The notes: generated from the sequence alone by a model not told the origin. DNA of 42,282 nt from Nitrosomonas sp. (GCA_021774195.1 JAJFJJ010000048.1:1-42282); one strand, 5' to 3'. Positions 11,631-22,840 are shown, counted from the stretch's first letter. Numbers and translations: made by a program.

Positions 11631-11829
11631 TTTTTTTAATTAATGACTAGGCGGTTAATAGAAGTTCTCATTCATTGTAGAGAAGGTTTTCCTGGGAGAT
11701 AATCTATTTTTCTGCAGAAAAATGATTTAATCCTATTGCACAAAAACGAAAAACTATTTATATTTCACTCTTATGTTAGTTACAAATCCAATCATTTTTT
11801 CATTCTATTCGTCGACTCCATTTAATCTG

Positions 11830-11859
11830 ATGGCGTTTCTGCTGCGCCTTGCGCGCTGA
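11830..11859 (+). CDS. Possible leuA leader peptide (MAFLLRLAR)
   Basis: ATG GCG TTT CTG CTG CGC CTT GCG CGC TGA, 3 Leu in 9 codons, about 90 nt upstream of leuA; no clear SD. Confidence 0.25.
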   Translation: MAFLLRLAR

Positions 11860-11948
11860 TAAATTCCCCTCTTTTCTTTTCTTCGCACTAAAATTCTAAT
11901 TCTGAATTTTAATATCCATATAAATTTCTTCCTGAAGTGGAGAACAAA

Positions 11949-13481
11949 ATGCAAGATCACTTGATTATTTTTGATACCACCCTGCGTGATGGTGAACAAA
12001 GTCCGGGCGCATCCATGACAAAAGAGGAGAAAATCCGTATTGCATGGCAATTGGAGCGCATGGGGGTGGATGTAATAGAGGCAGGCTTTCCGGCGGCATC
12101 TAATGGGGACTTTGAAGCAGTTAAAGCGGTGGCTGATATCGTCAAGGGAAGTACTGTGTGTGGCCTCGCTCGTGCAATAGAATCTGATATTCATCGGACT
12201 GGAGAAGCACTGCGAGGTGCGGAATCGGCACGTATTCATACATTTATTGCGACATCGCCAATTCACATGAAAAAGAAATTGCGTATGTCGCCAGAACAGG
12301 TTATTACGCAAGCGGTAAAAGCGATAAAGTGGGCCTCGCAATATACGGATAATATTGAATTTTCTCCTGAAGATGCCGGTCGCTCTGAAATTGATTTCTT
12401 ATGTAAAATTCTAGAGGCAGTTGTTGAAGCCGGAGCTAAGACGCTAAATATTCCAGATACTGTTGGTTATACGATGCCTGAGCAATTTGGTAAGCTGATT
12501 GCTACGTTACGTGAGCGGATACCAAACTCCGATAAAGCAGTTTTTTCTGTCCACTGTCATAATGATTTGGGCTTGGCAGTCGCGAATTCTTTGAGTGCCG
12601 TCATGAATGGTGCGCGTCAAGTGGAATGTACCATTAATGGTCTGGGAGAGCGAGCCGGTAATGCATCGTTGGAAGAAATTGTTATGGCGGTTCGCACACG
12701 TCAGGATTTTTTCCCTTGTGATACAAGAATTGATGCCACGCATATCGTGCCGGCGAGTAAATTAGTTTCCGGAATCACGGGGTTCCCTGTGCAACCGAAT
12801 AAAGCGGTTGTGGGCGCTAATGCTTTTGCGCATGAATCCGGTATTCATCAAGATGGCGTGTTGAAGCACCGTGAGACTTATGAAATTATGCGTGCCGAGG
12901 ATGTGGGTTGGGGAGCAAACAAATTACTGTTAGGTAAGCATTCCGGGCGTAATGCGTTTAGGAGTCGTTTGCTGGAATTGGGCATTGAATTTGAATCAGA
13001 AGAGATGTTGAACAATACTTTTATGCGTTTTAAGGAGCTGGCGGATAAAAAACATGAGATTTTTGATGAAGATTTACATGCGTTGGTTTCAGATGAAGCT
13101 TTGGTATTGCAGGAACGTTACCGTTTGTTGTCACTTACCATACATTGCGAGACCGGAGAGATACCGTATGCACGCTTAATCATCTCGGATGATGGTAAGG
13201 AGTTGCAGGCGGAATCCGATGGCAGTGGGCCGGTGGATGCGACTTTTCGTGCGATTGAAAAGTTATTAAGTAGTGGTGCTGAGTTGCAACTGTTTTCGGT
13301 TAATAACATTACCAGCGGTACCGATTCGCAAGGTGAAGTAACTGTTCGTTTGCAGAATCGCGAACGTATTGTTAATGGGCATGGTGCAGATACTGACATC
13401 GTTGTGGCTTCAGCGAAAGCTTATTTGAGTGCATTGAATAAACTCAATTCCAAATTGGAGCGTGCACATCCGCAAGTATAA
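11949..13481 (+). CDS. leuA: 2-isopropylmalate synthase
   Basis: [28 protein letters not shown]...; [28 protein letters not shown] at 11949 preferred over upstream GTG 11937. Confidence 0.95.
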   Translation: MQDHLIIFDTTLRDGEQSPGASMTKEEKIRIAWQLERMGVDVIEAGFPAASNGDFEAVKAVADIVKGSTVCGLARAIESDIHRTGEALRGAESARIHTFIATSPIHMKKKLRMSPEQVITQAVKAIKWASQYTDNIEFSPEDAGRSEIDFLCKILEAVVEAGAKTLNIPDTVGYTMPEQFGKLIATLRERIPNSDKAVFSVHCHNDLGLAVANSLSAVMNGARQVECTINGLGERAGNASLEEIVMAVRTRQDFFPCDTRIDATHIVPASKLVSGITGFPVQPNKAVVGANAFAHESGIHQDGVLKHRETYEIMRAEDVGWGANKLLLGKHSGRNAFRSRLLELGIEFESEEMLNNTFMRFKELADKKHEIFDEDLHALVSDEALVLQERYRLLSLTIHCETGEIPYARLIISDDGKELQAESDGSGPVDATFRAIEKLLSSGAELQLFSVNNITSGTDSQGEVTVRLQNRERIVNGHGADTDIVVASAKAYLSALNKLNSKLERAHPQV

Positions 13482-13568
13482 TTCTGAACTCCTCAGTTGG
13501 TCGCTTTATTATCTTTGAAAAATTGCATGGCTATTGACGTTAATTGCTTTGAATTTGCTCATCTAATG

Positions 13569-13715
13569 GGTGATGCCGCTACGTGCCAGATTACACGGTT
13601 TTCTGGCAGCTTGACCGTGTTATTTCTCGTTGCAGGGAGCGGCCATACGCCTTTTCGCGCCTTGCCAAACGGCCAGAAAACTACACACTCTGGTTCGTTC
13701 AACTAAGGAGTTTAG
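13569..13715. repeat. Dispersed intergenic repeat, copy 2
   Basis: See 71-209; shared blocks ggtga..gctacg, cgccttgcca, ttcaactaaggagtttag at equivalent spacing. Confidence 0.5.
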
Positions 13716-13730
13716 GGAAATTATATTTTG

Positions 13731-14204
13731 ATGATTCGACGGCAATTAAAATTTGTACTCCTACTGGTTATGCTTCTATTGTGTGTCGAGGTAAAAGCAT
13801 TCCAGTTTCAAGATTCAACTGGAAAAATTCATACCTTGTCCGAGTACAAAGGACAGTGGGTTATCGTGAATTTCTGGGCGACCTGGTGTGCGCCTTGTTT
13901 GAAGGAGATTCCGGACTTAATTGCACTCCACGAGAGCCGTCAGGATGTGATGGTTATCGGTATAGCGATGGAGTTTACTGATTCTAAAGTAGTGATGGAG
14001 TTTGTTGAGGCAATGTCGATTACCTATCCGACGGTATTAGGGAATAGACAGATTGCTTCACAGTTGGATGAAATATCCATGTTGCCTAGTACCTATTTTT
14101 TTGACCCGGAGGGAAACCCTGCCGCTCGACAGTTGGGACTAGTGACACGTGAAGAGATTGAATCGTTTATTGCGTCAAGGTCTCAAGTTAAGAGGCTTGA
14201 TTAG
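13731..14204 (+). CDS. TlpA/ResA-like thioredoxin-fold protein, secreted
   Basis: Signal peptide then NFWATWCAPCLKEIPDL (WCxxC) redoxin motif. Confidence 0.88.
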   Translation: MIRRQLKFVLLLVMLLLCVEVKAFQFQDSTGKIHTLSEYKGQWVIVNFWATWCAPCLKEIPDLIALHESRQDVMVIGIAMEFTDSKVVMEFVEAMSITYPTVLGNRQIASQLDEISMLPSTYFFDPEGNPAARQLGLVTREEIESFIASRSQVKRLD

Positions 14205-14286
14205 CCTTAACTAAAAATACTTAGTTGGATTGTAATGTTGTTTCATGGACTGGGCTTATTATTGCAGTAGACTTAGGAATCTAGGT

Positions 14287-14883
14287 TTAAGTATTATTTT
14301 CCGGATAATACCAAGTACTACGCCATTTATTTAATACCAATTGCGGGTATCGTGCTTGTCCAAGGCTACCATTATATCGTCCAAGCGCACGAAAATAATT
14401 GCCCTTTTCTTTGTTAAGATAGTGTCGTAGGATCATGCAACCGTAACGTAAATTTACGCGCAAGTGAAATAGGTTATGGTCATTTTGGCCAATGGTATCG
14501 ACCCAGAAGGGCATGACTTGCATATAACCGCGTGCACCGGCACTGGATACTGCATATTTATTGAAGTTACTTTCTACTTGAATGATACTTAGAACCAATT
14601 GTGGGTCTAAACCGGCGCGGGTGGCTTCATAATAAACCGTACGTAAAAATTTTTCTCTTTCTTCTTGTTTAGGAACAAACTTTTCCAGTCGTCGACTCAT
14701 AGTTGAAAGCCAAAGATTATTGGTCGCTACCTTGGTAAACTCATGATCAGAGATTGCCGCATCACTGATGTTATGGTGAATAACGGTTTGTGTACTGGCA
14801 GCTAGTAATTCGTAACGCGGATTATTTGCTTGCGCGATTGATGAGCATGCCAGAAATAGTATTAGGCCGATTAGCTTGTACAT
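14287..14883 (-). CDS. Lytic transglycosylase, SLT domain
   Basis: Signal peptide; [24 protein letters not shown] and [14 protein letters not shown] Slt motifs. Confidence 0.9.
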   Translation of the reverse strand: MYKLIGLILFLACSSIAQANNPRYELLAASTQTVIHHNISDAAISDHEFTKVATNNLWLSTMSRRLEKFVPKQEEREKFLRTVYYEATRAGLDPQLVLSIIQVESNFNKYAVSSAGARGYMQVMPFWVDTIGQNDHNLFHLRVNLRYGCMILRHYLNKEKGNYFRALGRYNGSLGQARYPQLVLNKWRSTWYYPENNT

Positions 14884-16592
14884 ATCTTATTGGTTACAAA
14901 TGAAATGATTTCGTCTACAGGTATCGCCTGTGATGTTTCATCCGTACGAGCTCGGTATTCAACATTTGATTCTTTCAGTCCGCGTTCGCCGACTACAATT
15001 CGATGGGGTATGCCGATGAGTTCCATATCGGCAAACATAACGCCTGGACGCTCATTACGGTCGTCCAGAAGGACTTCAATGCCAGCTTCTGAGAATTGCT
15101 GGTATAGTTTCTCCGCAATAGTTTTTACCAGTTCACTTTTATGCATACCGATGGGTACGATGACTAATTGAAACGGTGCGATGGCTAATGGAAAAATAAT
15201 ACCATGCTGATCATGATTCTGCTCGATGGCGGCCGCGACGATGCGAGAAATGCCGATACCGTAGCAACCCATTTCCATGTTTTGTGTTTTGCCGGATTCG
15301 TCCAGATAGGTTGCTTTCATGGTTTCAGAGTATTTGGTACGTAACTGAAAAATATGCCCAACTTCAATGCCCCGACAGATTTCAAGCTCACCTTGACCGT
15401 CAGGTGATAAGTCGCCAGCAATAACATTGCGCATATCAAAGACATGATCGGGAAGCTTAAAATCACGCCCAAAATTAACATTCGTGAGATGAAAACCTTC
15501 TTCATTTGCGCCACAAGTAAAATCACTCATTCCCATAACCGCTTGATCGACAACAACACAGGTATTCAAACCAACAGGGCCAATATAGCCAGGTAAGGTT
15601 CCAGTTTCTTGTAGGATAATTGCTTCATTCGCTAATTGAAATTCAGATAAGAAAGGTATTTTCCTGACTTTTAATTCATTAAGCTGATGATCGCCACGTA
15701 TTAATAGTAAATAAAACTGGTCATTAGCGGTGACGGCTAGTGTTTTGATTGTTTGTTGGAGCGGAATATTAAGAAATTCCGCGACATCAGCACAAGTTTT
15801 TTTGTCCGGCGTGGCAATTTTTTGCATTTCTGTCGTTGGCTCATCAGGCCCTTTTTGTGGTACTTGTGCGGTGGCGAGTTCTATATTGGCAGCGTAATCG
15901 GAGTTTGGACAAAATACAATGGCATCTTCACCGGAGTCCGCAAGAACATGAAATTCATGTGAGCCACTGCCGCCGATTGCACCTGGGTCAGCCGAGACGG
16001 CACGAAATTCTAAGCCAATTCGGGTAAAAATCTGGTGATAGGTTTTGTGCATCAACTGGTATGTTTCTTGCAAGCTCGATTCGTTGGTATGAAATGAATA
16101 GGCGTCCTTCATCATAAATTCGCGTGCACGCATGACACCAAAACGGGGTCTTATTTCATCGCGGAATTTAGTTTGAATTTGATAAAAATTGAGTGGTAAT
16201 TGACGGTAACTGTTAATTTCGCGTCGTGCGATATCAGTGATGATTTCTTCATGGGTTGGCCCAAAACAAAAATCATTTTCATGTCGATCTTTTATTTTTA
16301 ACATTTGTGGACCAAAGACATCCCATCGCCCCGTTTCCTGCCAAAGCTCGGCGGGATGAATTGCTGGCATCAGTAATTCGATTGCACCGCTATTGTTCAT
16401 TTCTTCACGTACGATGTTTTCTATTTTTCGTAACACGCGCAATCCCAAAGGCATCCAGGTATACAAACCGCTGCCAAGACGCTTAATTAAGCCAGCACGA
16501 ATCATTAGTTGATGGCTGATTAGTTCTGCTTCGGCAGGCGCTTCTTTTTGTGTCGAAATAAAAAATTGCGAGACGTGCATGTTTGAATCCAT
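14871..16592 (-). CDS. proS: Prolyl-tRNA synthetase
   Basis: 573 aa; class II aaRS motifs [11 protein letters not shown] and [20 protein letters not shown]. Confidence 0.96.
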   Translation of the reverse strand: MDSNMHVSQFFISTQKEAPAEAELISHQLMIRAGLIKRLGSGLYTWMPLGLRVLRKIENIVREEMNNSGAIELLMPAIHPAELWQETGRWDVFGPQMLKIKDRHENDFCFGPTHEEIITDIARREINSYRQLPLNFYQIQTKFRDEIRPRFGVMRAREFMMKDAYSFHTNESSLQETYQLMHKTYHQIFTRIGLEFRAVSADPGAIGGSGSHEFHVLADSGEDAIVFCPNSDYAANIELATAQVPQKGPDEPTTEMQKIATPDKKTCADVAEFLNIPLQQTIKTLAVTANDQFYLLLIRGDHQLNELKVRKIPFLSEFQLANEAIILQETGTLPGYIGPVGLNTCVVVDQAVMGMSDFTCGANEEGFHLTNVNFGRDFKLPDHVFDMRNVIAGDLSPDGQGELEICRGIEVGHIFQLRTKYSETMKATYLDESGKTQNMEMGCYGIGISRIVAAAIEQNHDQHGIIFPLAIAPFQLVIVPIGMHKSELVKTIAEKLYQQFSEAGIEVLLDDRNERPGVMFADMELIGIPHRIVVGERGLKESNVEYRARTDETSQAIPVDEIISFVTNKICTS

Positions 16593-16794
16593 TATGATAA
16601 AAGTTGAAGTTGTCGCAATTCTACCTTGAAATACTAGGCTGAGTATGGTTAAGTCGGGTTTTCATACGCGCTCAAGTTGGCTAGAATAACTGAAAATTAA
16701 GTGACAAAATGATCTTTTGTTTTATGATCACTTTCAATATAAAGTAAAGTATGAAAAAATCCACACTATTTGATGGGTCATATGGGTAATTCAC

Positions 16795-17328
16795 ATGATT
16801 GACCGAAATGGATATCGTCCCAACGTTGGCATTATCTTGTTGAACGCAAAGAATGAGGTTTTTTGGGGGAAACGGATAAGACAAAATTCTTGGCAATTTC
16901 CCCAAGGCGGCATAAAAGCGGGCGAAAGCCCTGAGCAAGCGATGTATCGGGAATTGACTGAAGAGGTTGGTTTGCGTCCGAATCATGTTGAAATTGTTGG
17001 ACGTACCCGAGATTGGTTAAGATATGAAGTGCCAGATCGTTGGATAAGACGAGAGTGGCGTGGTAATTACAAAGGACAAAAACAAATCTGGTATTTGTTG
17101 CGTTTAGTAGGGCGGGATAGTGATGTGTCACTTCGGACCAGTGAACATCCGGAATTTGATGCTTGGCGTTGGAATCAATACTGGATTGAATTGGATTCTG
17201 TGGTTGAGTTTAAACGTAAAGTTTATAAGCAGGCACTCACGGAGTTGTCCCGTCTAATTAAAACGAAGCCAAGGCAACAGCAGGCTATGAGAGAAGAAGA
17301 AAAGCCCCGGAAGTTTGGCGTTAAATAG
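16795..17328 (+). CDS. rppH: RNA pyrophosphohydrolase (Nudix)
   Basis: [17 protein letters not shown]..., Nudix box [23 protein letters not shown]. Confidence 0.95.
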   Translation: MIDRNGYRPNVGIILLNAKNEVFWGKRIRQNSWQFPQGGIKAGESPEQAMYRELTEEVGLRPNHVEIVGRTRDWLRYEVPDRWIRREWRGNYKGQKQIWYLLRLVGRDSDVSLRTSEHPEFDAWRWNQYWIELDSVVEFKRKVYKQALTELSRLIKTKPRQQQAMREEEKPRKFGVK

Positions 17329-17458
17329 AATAGTTGATTTATTTTGTCGCTGAGTGTTGCAAGGTTACTTAAACGGACTCAGTAGAACGATGAGGACATC
17401 GATGATGTTCCTTTGATTTATTAGATTCCCATTTTATGGGTGTTTCATCAGGCGTAAT

Positions 17459-17484
17459 CGGCTGCGCCATCACAGCCGTTTTTT
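17459..17484 (+). terminator. Intrinsic-terminator-like hairpin in the leader of the cytochrome c peroxidase gene
   Basis: CGGCTG-cgccatca-CAGCCG-TTTTTT, directly followed by AGGGAG SD and ATG at 17498. Confidence 0.65.
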
Positions 17485-17497
17485 AGGGAGAATACCA

Positions 17498-18490
17498 ATG
17501 ATGATACGTACACTGGTTGCGTCATTGCTATCGATTGGCGTGCTTGTCACTTCGATCAATGTATCAGCCAATGAGCCTATCCAGCCAATTAAAGCTGTAA
17601 AGCCAAAAAATCCTGATATGGTTGAGTTAGGTAAAATGCTGTTTTTTGACCCACGTCTGTCAAAATCAGGTTTTATCTCATGTAATTCCTGTCATAACCT
17701 TAGTATGGGTGGTACAGACAATATCCCAACTTCTATTGGCCATGCATGGCAACAAGGCCCAATTAATGCGCCAACTGTATTGAATGCAGGCATGAATTTG
17801 GCGCAATTTTGGGATGGTCGAGCCAAAGATTTAAAAGAACAAGCGGGTGGCCCTATTGCTAACCCTGGAGAAATGGCTTCAACCCATAAAGTAGCTGTCG
17901 ATGTTTTGAATTCTATGCCTCAATATCGCGCTCATTTTGAGAAAGCATTTGGATCAGAAGGGGTTAATATTGATCGTGTGACGACTGCAATTGCTGCTTT
18001 TGAAGAAACATTAGTAACACCTGGTTCTCGTTTTGATAAATGGCTTGAAGGTGATAAAAAAGCATTGAATAAGCAAGAGTTGGATGGCTATAATTTATTC
18101 AAGAGTTCAGGTTGCGCCGGGTGTCATAATGGACCGGCTGTTGGTGGTGCGCTTTATCAGAAATTTGGTGTTCATCATCCGTATGAGACCGAAAGTACAG
18201 CAGAAGGCCGCAAGGGGGTCACTGGTAAAGATACTGATCTTCATGTATTTAAAGTGCCAACTTTGCGTAACATTGAGTTGACCTATCCGTATTTCCATGA
18301 TGGTGCGGTTGATACCTTGGAAGAGGCTGTTAAAGTAATGGGTAAGGTGCAGTTAGATCGTGATTTCAATAAAAATGAAATTGATAGTCTTGTCGCATTC
18401 TTGAAAACACTGACTGGTGATCAACCGGACATTAAAATGCCGATCATGCCGCCATCCAATAATGATACGCCAAGACCTCAACCATTCTAA
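17498..18490 (+). CDS. Di-heme cytochrome c peroxidase, periplasmic
   Basis: Signal peptide; two CxxCH sites (SCNSCHN, GCAGCHN); MauG/CCP family architecture. Confidence 0.93.
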   Translation: MMIRTLVASLLSIGVLVTSINVSANEPIQPIKAVKPKNPDMVELGKMLFFDPRLSKSGFISCNSCHNLSMGGTDNIPTSIGHAWQQGPINAPTVLNAGMNLAQFWDGRAKDLKEQAGGPIANPGEMASTHKVAVDVLNSMPQYRAHFEKAFGSEGVNIDRVTTAIAAFEETLVTPGSRFDKWLEGDKKALNKQELDGYNLFKSSGCAGCHNGPAVGGALYQKFGVHHPYETESTAEGRKGVTGKDTDLHVFKVPTLRNIELTYPYFHDGAVDTLEEAVKVMGKVQLDRDFNKNEIDSLVAFLKTLTGDQPDIKMPIMPPSNNDTPRPQPF

Positions 18491-18550
18491 ATTTGATTTT
18501 GGTTAGTGGTTGATAATGAACATGTGTTTTTTATAAGAAAATACATTCTT

Positions 18551-18590
18551 TTCACCCAAGCCATTCAAATGGCTTGGGTGAATTTGTTTT
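18551..18590 (+). terminator. Rho-independent terminator after cytochrome c peroxidase
   Basis: ttcacccaagccat-tcaa-atggcttgggtgaa: 14-bp perfect stem followed by tttgtttt. Confidence 0.88.
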
Positions 18591-18758
18591 AAGATGAACG
18601 CTTGCTTTTAATGATTGTCAGAGCATGATTACCATTAAGGTAATTGAAAGACCTTTTATTAGCTGAATTTTAATTTATTACCAGCAAAAGTAGATTTGCA
18701 TTGGAAAATAAAGTACAGTCACCATTCCTATAACCAATAATTAGAATAGGGAGATACC

Positions 18759-19004
18759 ATGGGCACCAAGGGGCAGTTACTGCAAGATCCATTCCTAAAT
18801 ATACTGCGTAAGGAACATATACCGGTCTCTATCTATTTAGTTAATGGTATTAAGTTGCAAGGACAAATAGATTCTTTTGATCAATATGTTGTACTACTGA
18901 AGAATTCTGTTACACAAATGGTCTATAAACATGCAATTTCAACGGTTGTGCCAGCAAGAGCAGTGAGTATTCCTATTGAAACGACAGAGGTGCGTGAAAC
19001 TTAA
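18759..19004 (+). CDS. hfq: RNA chaperone Hfq
   Basis: [60 protein letters not shown]. Confidence 0.97.
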   Translation: MGTKGQLLQDPFLNILRKEHIPVSIYLVNGIKLQGQIDSFDQYVVLLKNSVTQMVYKHAISTVVPARAVSIPIETTEVRET

Positions 19005-20227
19005 TGCCGGATTATTATTCGCACGTAACTAAGAAGTCAAGCTCAGCTGTTTTGGTGAGTATTGATTTTGGTAGTGGCATGCATGCCGAACGTTTGCAAG
19101 AATTGGTGCAATTAGCGGTAAGCGACCAGCTTAAAGTCGGAGCAATTGTAGAAGGGAAACGTTCTCGCCCGGATCCAAGGATGTTTGTTGGTAGTGGTAA
19201 GGTTGCAGAAATAGAACAAGTACTGATACAGAATGATGCATCGTTAGTGATTTTTAATCATGAGCTTTCGCCCGCCCAACAGCGTAATTTGTCATTGCAT
19301 TTGAATTGTAATGTTATCGATAGAACCAATTTAATCCTTGATATTTTTGCGCAACGCGCCAAAAGTCATGAAGGTAAGCTGCAAGTGGAATTGGCTCAGC
19401 TTGAGCATTTGGCAACGCGTTTAATTCGAGGTTGGACTCATTTGGAGCGTCAGAAGGGTGGTATTGGTTTACGTGGTCCAGGTGAAACGCAATTGGAAAC
19501 TGACCGACGTTTAATCCGTAAACGGGTTAAGCTACTAAAAGAGAAATTAGCAAGTGTACAACGTCAGCGGAAAGTTCAAAGGCGTTCAAGACAGCGGTCG
19601 CACGTATTATCAGTATCAATCGTAGGCTATACCAATGCGGGTAAATCAACATTGTTTAATCGATTGACTCGTGCAGATACTTACGCGGCCGATCAATTGT
19701 TTGCGACACTAGATACAACCACAAGGAAATTGTTTATCCAAGAGTGTGGTTCTGTCGTGATTTCTGATACAGTCGGGTTCATTCGTGAATTACCGCACAC
19801 TCTGGTAGCGGCATTTCGGGCAACACTTGAAGAAACTGTGCAGGCCGATATACTACTGCATGTCGTCGATGCTTGTAGTCCGAATCGTGATGAGCAAGTT
19901 GAAGAAGTTAATAAATTATTAAAAGAAATTGGAGCAGATGCTATTCCTCAGATTTTGGTGTTAAATAAAATAGATCTTAGTGAGTTATCAACTCGTGGTG
20001 TGGGTTGTGTACGTGATGAGTATGATAGAATATCGCGCATTCGTTTAAGTGCGAAGACAGGAGAGGGTTTGGAATTGGTGAGGCAGGCATTGGCTGAGTC
20101 CATGACAAAAAACCCCGAAATAATGCACAATGAATCTGCAAATATTGACAAAATTACGGATGACTGTGCGACGAGTACAATTACATTTTTGAACGAACAA
20201 AACGGGAATTATTATGGGATTAAATGA
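19004..20227 (+). CDS. hflX: GTPase HflX
   Basis: GYTNAGKSTLFNRLT G1 motif, DTVGFIRELPHTLV, NKID; start overlaps the hfq stop (TAATG). Confidence 0.95.
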   Translation: MPDYYSHVTKKSSSAVLVSIDFGSGMHAERLQELVQLAVSDQLKVGAIVEGKRSRPDPRMFVGSGKVAEIEQVLIQNDASLVIFNHELSPAQQRNLSLHLNCNVIDRTNLILDIFAQRAKSHEGKLQVELAQLEHLATRLIRGWTHLERQKGGIGLRGPGETQLETDRRLIRKRVKLLKEKLASVQRQRKVQRRSRQRSHVLSVSIVGYTNAGKSTLFNRLTRADTYAADQLFATLDTTTRKLFIQECGSVVISDTVGFIRELPHTLVAAFRATLEETVQADILLHVVDACSPNRDEQVEEVNKLLKEIGADAIPQILVLNKIDLSELSTRGVGCVRDEYDRISRIRLSAKTGEGLELVRQALAESMTKNPEIMHNESANIDKITDDCATSTITFLNEQNGNYYGIK

Positions 20228-21407
20228 TCCTCAGTGGGGAAAGAACAAAGGCGATTCCGGGCCACCAGACTTGGATGATGTGCTGCGTAATGTGAATAAA
20301 AAAATAAATAATATTTTTGGCTCAAAAGACGGTGGAGATGGTGGTAAGGGCGGTTCGCGCGGCGGTAAAGACGCCAAGCAACCAGGTAGTGGAAGTATTA
20401 TAGTGATTCTGGCTTTGTTATTAGTGGTGTGGGGAGCCAGCGGTTTCTACATCGTTGATGAGGGTCATCGAGGTGTAGTACTGCGTTTTGGTGAATATTC
20501 AGATACGACGCCGGCAGGTTTACGTTGGCATATGCCTTATCCAGTTGAACAAGTGGAAATCGTTAATATCAGTCAAGTTCGTACGGTTGAGATTGGTTAT
20601 CGTAATAACGTGCGTAGCAAGGTGCTTAGAGAATCGTTGATCCTAACAGACGATGAAAATATCGTTGATATTCAATTTGCGGTGCAATATATCTTGAATA
20701 ATCCTGAGGACTTTCTATTTAATAATCGGGATCCTGACGATGCAGTGCTTCAGGCAGCAGAATCTTCAATTCGTGAAATGATTGGTAAAAGTAAAATGGA
20801 TTCTGTCTTGTATGAAGGCCGTGAACAAATTGCAGCAGATGCAACAATATTGATGCAGAAAATCCTAGATCGATATGAAATTGGTATTTCTATCAGCAGA
20901 GTAACTATGCAGAATGCACAGCCGCCAGAGCAGGTACAGGCTGCATTCGATGATGCTGTGAAGGCTGGTCAAGATAAAGAACGACAGAGAAACGAAGGTG
21001 AAGCGTACGCGAATGATGTGATTCCAAGAGCAGTTGGTAATGCGGCGCGATTGATCGAGCAATCAGAGGGTTATAAAGAACGTGTGATAGCCCGAGCGGA
21101 AGGTGATGCCAGTCGTTTTGAACAGCTTTTGTCGGAATATAGTAAAGCGCCTCAAGTGACACGTGAGCGTTTATATCTGGACATGATGCAAGATGTATTG
21201 TCCAGCACCAGCAAGATTGTAATTGATCAGACAAATGGCAATAATTTGTTGTATTTACCATTGGATCAGTTAATCCATAGGAGTGGTGGGTCAGCACATA
21301 TGCAGCCAGCACCTGTGATGCAGCAACCAGTTTACCAGGAAGCTGCGCCAGACAGCAGCATACGTACACGTGAAGCCTTTCGTGGCCGTGAGCGGGAGAT
21401 AAGATAA
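20214..21407 (+). CDS. hflK: FtsH protease modulator HflK (SPFH)
   Basis: Gly-rich N-terminus, TM, SPFH domain GFYIVDEGHRGVVLRFGEYSDTTPAGLRWHMPYPVE. Confidence 0.95.
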   Translation: MGLNDPQWGKNKGDSGPPDLDDVLRNVNKKINNIFGSKDGGDGGKGGSRGGKDAKQPGSGSIIVILALLLVVWGASGFYIVDEGHRGVVLRFGEYSDTTPAGLRWHMPYPVEQVEIVNISQVRTVEIGYRNNVRSKVLRESLILTDDENIVDIQFAVQYILNNPEDFLFNNRDPDDAVLQAAESSIREMIGKSKMDSVLYEGREQIAADATILMQKILDRYEIGISISRVTMQNAQPPEQVQAAFDDAVKAGQDKERQRNEGEAYANDVIPRAVGNAARLIEQSEGYKERVIARAEGDASRFEQLLSEYSKAPQVTRERLYLDMMQDVLSSTSKIVIDQTNGNNLLYLPLDQLIHRSGGSAHMQPAPVMQQPVYQEAAPDSSIRTREAFRGREREIR

Positions 21408-22280
21408 ATGAAAAATTTTACATCAGTATTAGCAGGTATTATTGTTGCTGTTTTCTTTTTGGGTAGTTCAGCGATTTATATTGTGGATGAGCGCCAACAA
21501 GCCCTCTTGTTTCAATTGGGTGAGGTAATTGACGTAAAAACCGAGCCAGGTTTATACTTCAAAATTCCAATTGCTCAAAATGTTCGTTACTTTGAAAAAC
21601 GAATTTTGACGATGGATGCGGAAGAACCGGAACGCTTCATTACTTCAGAGAAAAAGAACGTTTTAGTTGATCTGTTTGTGAAATGGCGAATCATTGATGT
21701 GACGCAATACTATGTTGCTGTGCGTGGTGATGAAGCATTAGCGCAAACACGTTTGGCCCAAACCATTAATGCAAGTCTGCGTAACGAGTTTGGTAATCGT
21801 ACGGTGCATGATGTGGTTTCTGGTGAAAGGGACCAAATTATGGAAATCATGCGCCAGCGGGCAGATGCCGACGCACGTGGAATTGGTGCGGAAGTGATTG
21901 ACGTTCGTTTAAAACGTGTGGATTTGCCGCAAGAAGTTAGTGAATCGGTTTATCGACGAATGGAAGCTGAGCGTAAACGTGTGGCGAATGAATTGCGATC
22001 AACGGGTGCTGCTGAATCTGAAAAGATACGTGCGGATGCCGATCGTCAACGTGAAGTGATTATGGCTGAAGCTTATCGTGATGCTCAAAAAACAATGGGT
22101 GAAGGTGATAGTGAAGCCGCTGGAATTTATGCCTCTGCTTTCCAACAGGATGCTGAATTTTATTCATTCTGGCGTAGCATGGACACTTACAAAGAAACCT
22201 TTAAAGATAAAGGAGATATGATGGTTTTAGAACCGTCCTCTGATTTCTTTAAATATATGAAAGATCCAGCAGATAGATAA
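21408..22280 (+). CDS. hflC: FtsH protease modulator HflC (SPFH)
   Basis: SPFH protein directly after hflK; IYIVDERQQALLFQLGEVIDVKTEPGLYFKIP. Confidence 0.95.
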   Translation: MKNFTSVLAGIIVAVFFLGSSAIYIVDERQQALLFQLGEVIDVKTEPGLYFKIPIAQNVRYFEKRILTMDAEEPERFITSEKKNVLVDLFVKWRIIDVTQYYVAVRGDEALAQTRLAQTINASLRNEFGNRTVHDVVSGERDQIMEIMRQRADADARGIGAEVIDVRLKRVDLPQEVSESVYRRMEAERKRVANELRSTGAAESEKIRADADRQREVIMAEAYRDAQKTMGEGDSEAAGIYASAFQQDAEFYSFWRSMDTYKETFKDKGDMMVLEPSSDFFKYMKDPADR

Positions 22281-22341
22281 TGTAGTTGTTGCATAAATAC
22301 ATTGTCCGTGTGAGACGTCTTAATTTCTTGCATTGACATAT

Positions 22342-22394
22342 AGAGGTTCTGGCTATTGCAGTTTACTTGCTATATACAGAGCCTCTTTGTTTTG
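22342..22394 (+). terminator. Probable intrinsic terminator after hflC
   Basis: agaggttctg ... cagagcctct (9/10 plus a G-U pair) followed by ttgttttgttct. Confidence 0.6.
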
Positions 22395-22610
22395 TTCTAA
22401 TAGTAAAAAAATTCTTTTTCTCTAGGAAAGTGCTGATTAATTCTGAGTCAAATGGATGATGGGATAAAATCTTTCAAATTGAAGTGCAAACTGCTGGTAG
22501 TAGTTGGTTGTTGCCAGGATTTGCGGCAACAAGATGGACAATTTTAGCCATCAGACATTGGTTTTAGAATTGATCAACACTTCCTAAGAAAAACGAGGAG
22601 AAATTACTAA

Positions 22611-22796
22611 ATGTGGGAAGTATTTTTTATGGCGATTGCATTGATGCTGATTATGGAAGGGTTTTTACCTTTCTTGTCGCCTAGAGCATGGCGCGAAACA
22701 TTCAAAAGAATGATTGAATGTAACGATGGCCAGATTCGTTTCATTGGCTTGAGCTCAATGATTATTGGTTTAATTCTGTTGCTTATCATGAGTTAG
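22611..22796 (+). CDS. DUF2065 small inner-membrane protein
   Basis: 61 aa, MWEVFFMAIALMLIMEGFLPFLSPRAWRETFKRMIEC..., family typically located between hflC and hisZ/purA. Confidence 0.85.
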   Translation: MWEVFFMAIALMLIMEGFLPFLSPRAWRETFKRMIECNDGQIRFIGLSSMIIGLILLLIMS

Positions 22797-22840
22797 ATAA
22801 GTATTTCATTTCCCTTCTATCAGTATTTGAAAATATAACC

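Noticed and set aside
13583-13981. 132-aa ORF overlapping the start of the TlpA-like gene
   Set aside because: Out of frame with the clear WCAPC thioredoxin CDS and starts inside the dispersed repeat; no family features.
16700-16735. AT-rich inverted repeat tgatc...gatca in the proS-rppH divergent spacer
   Set aside because: Only a 5-bp stem in AT-rich DNA; expected by chance.
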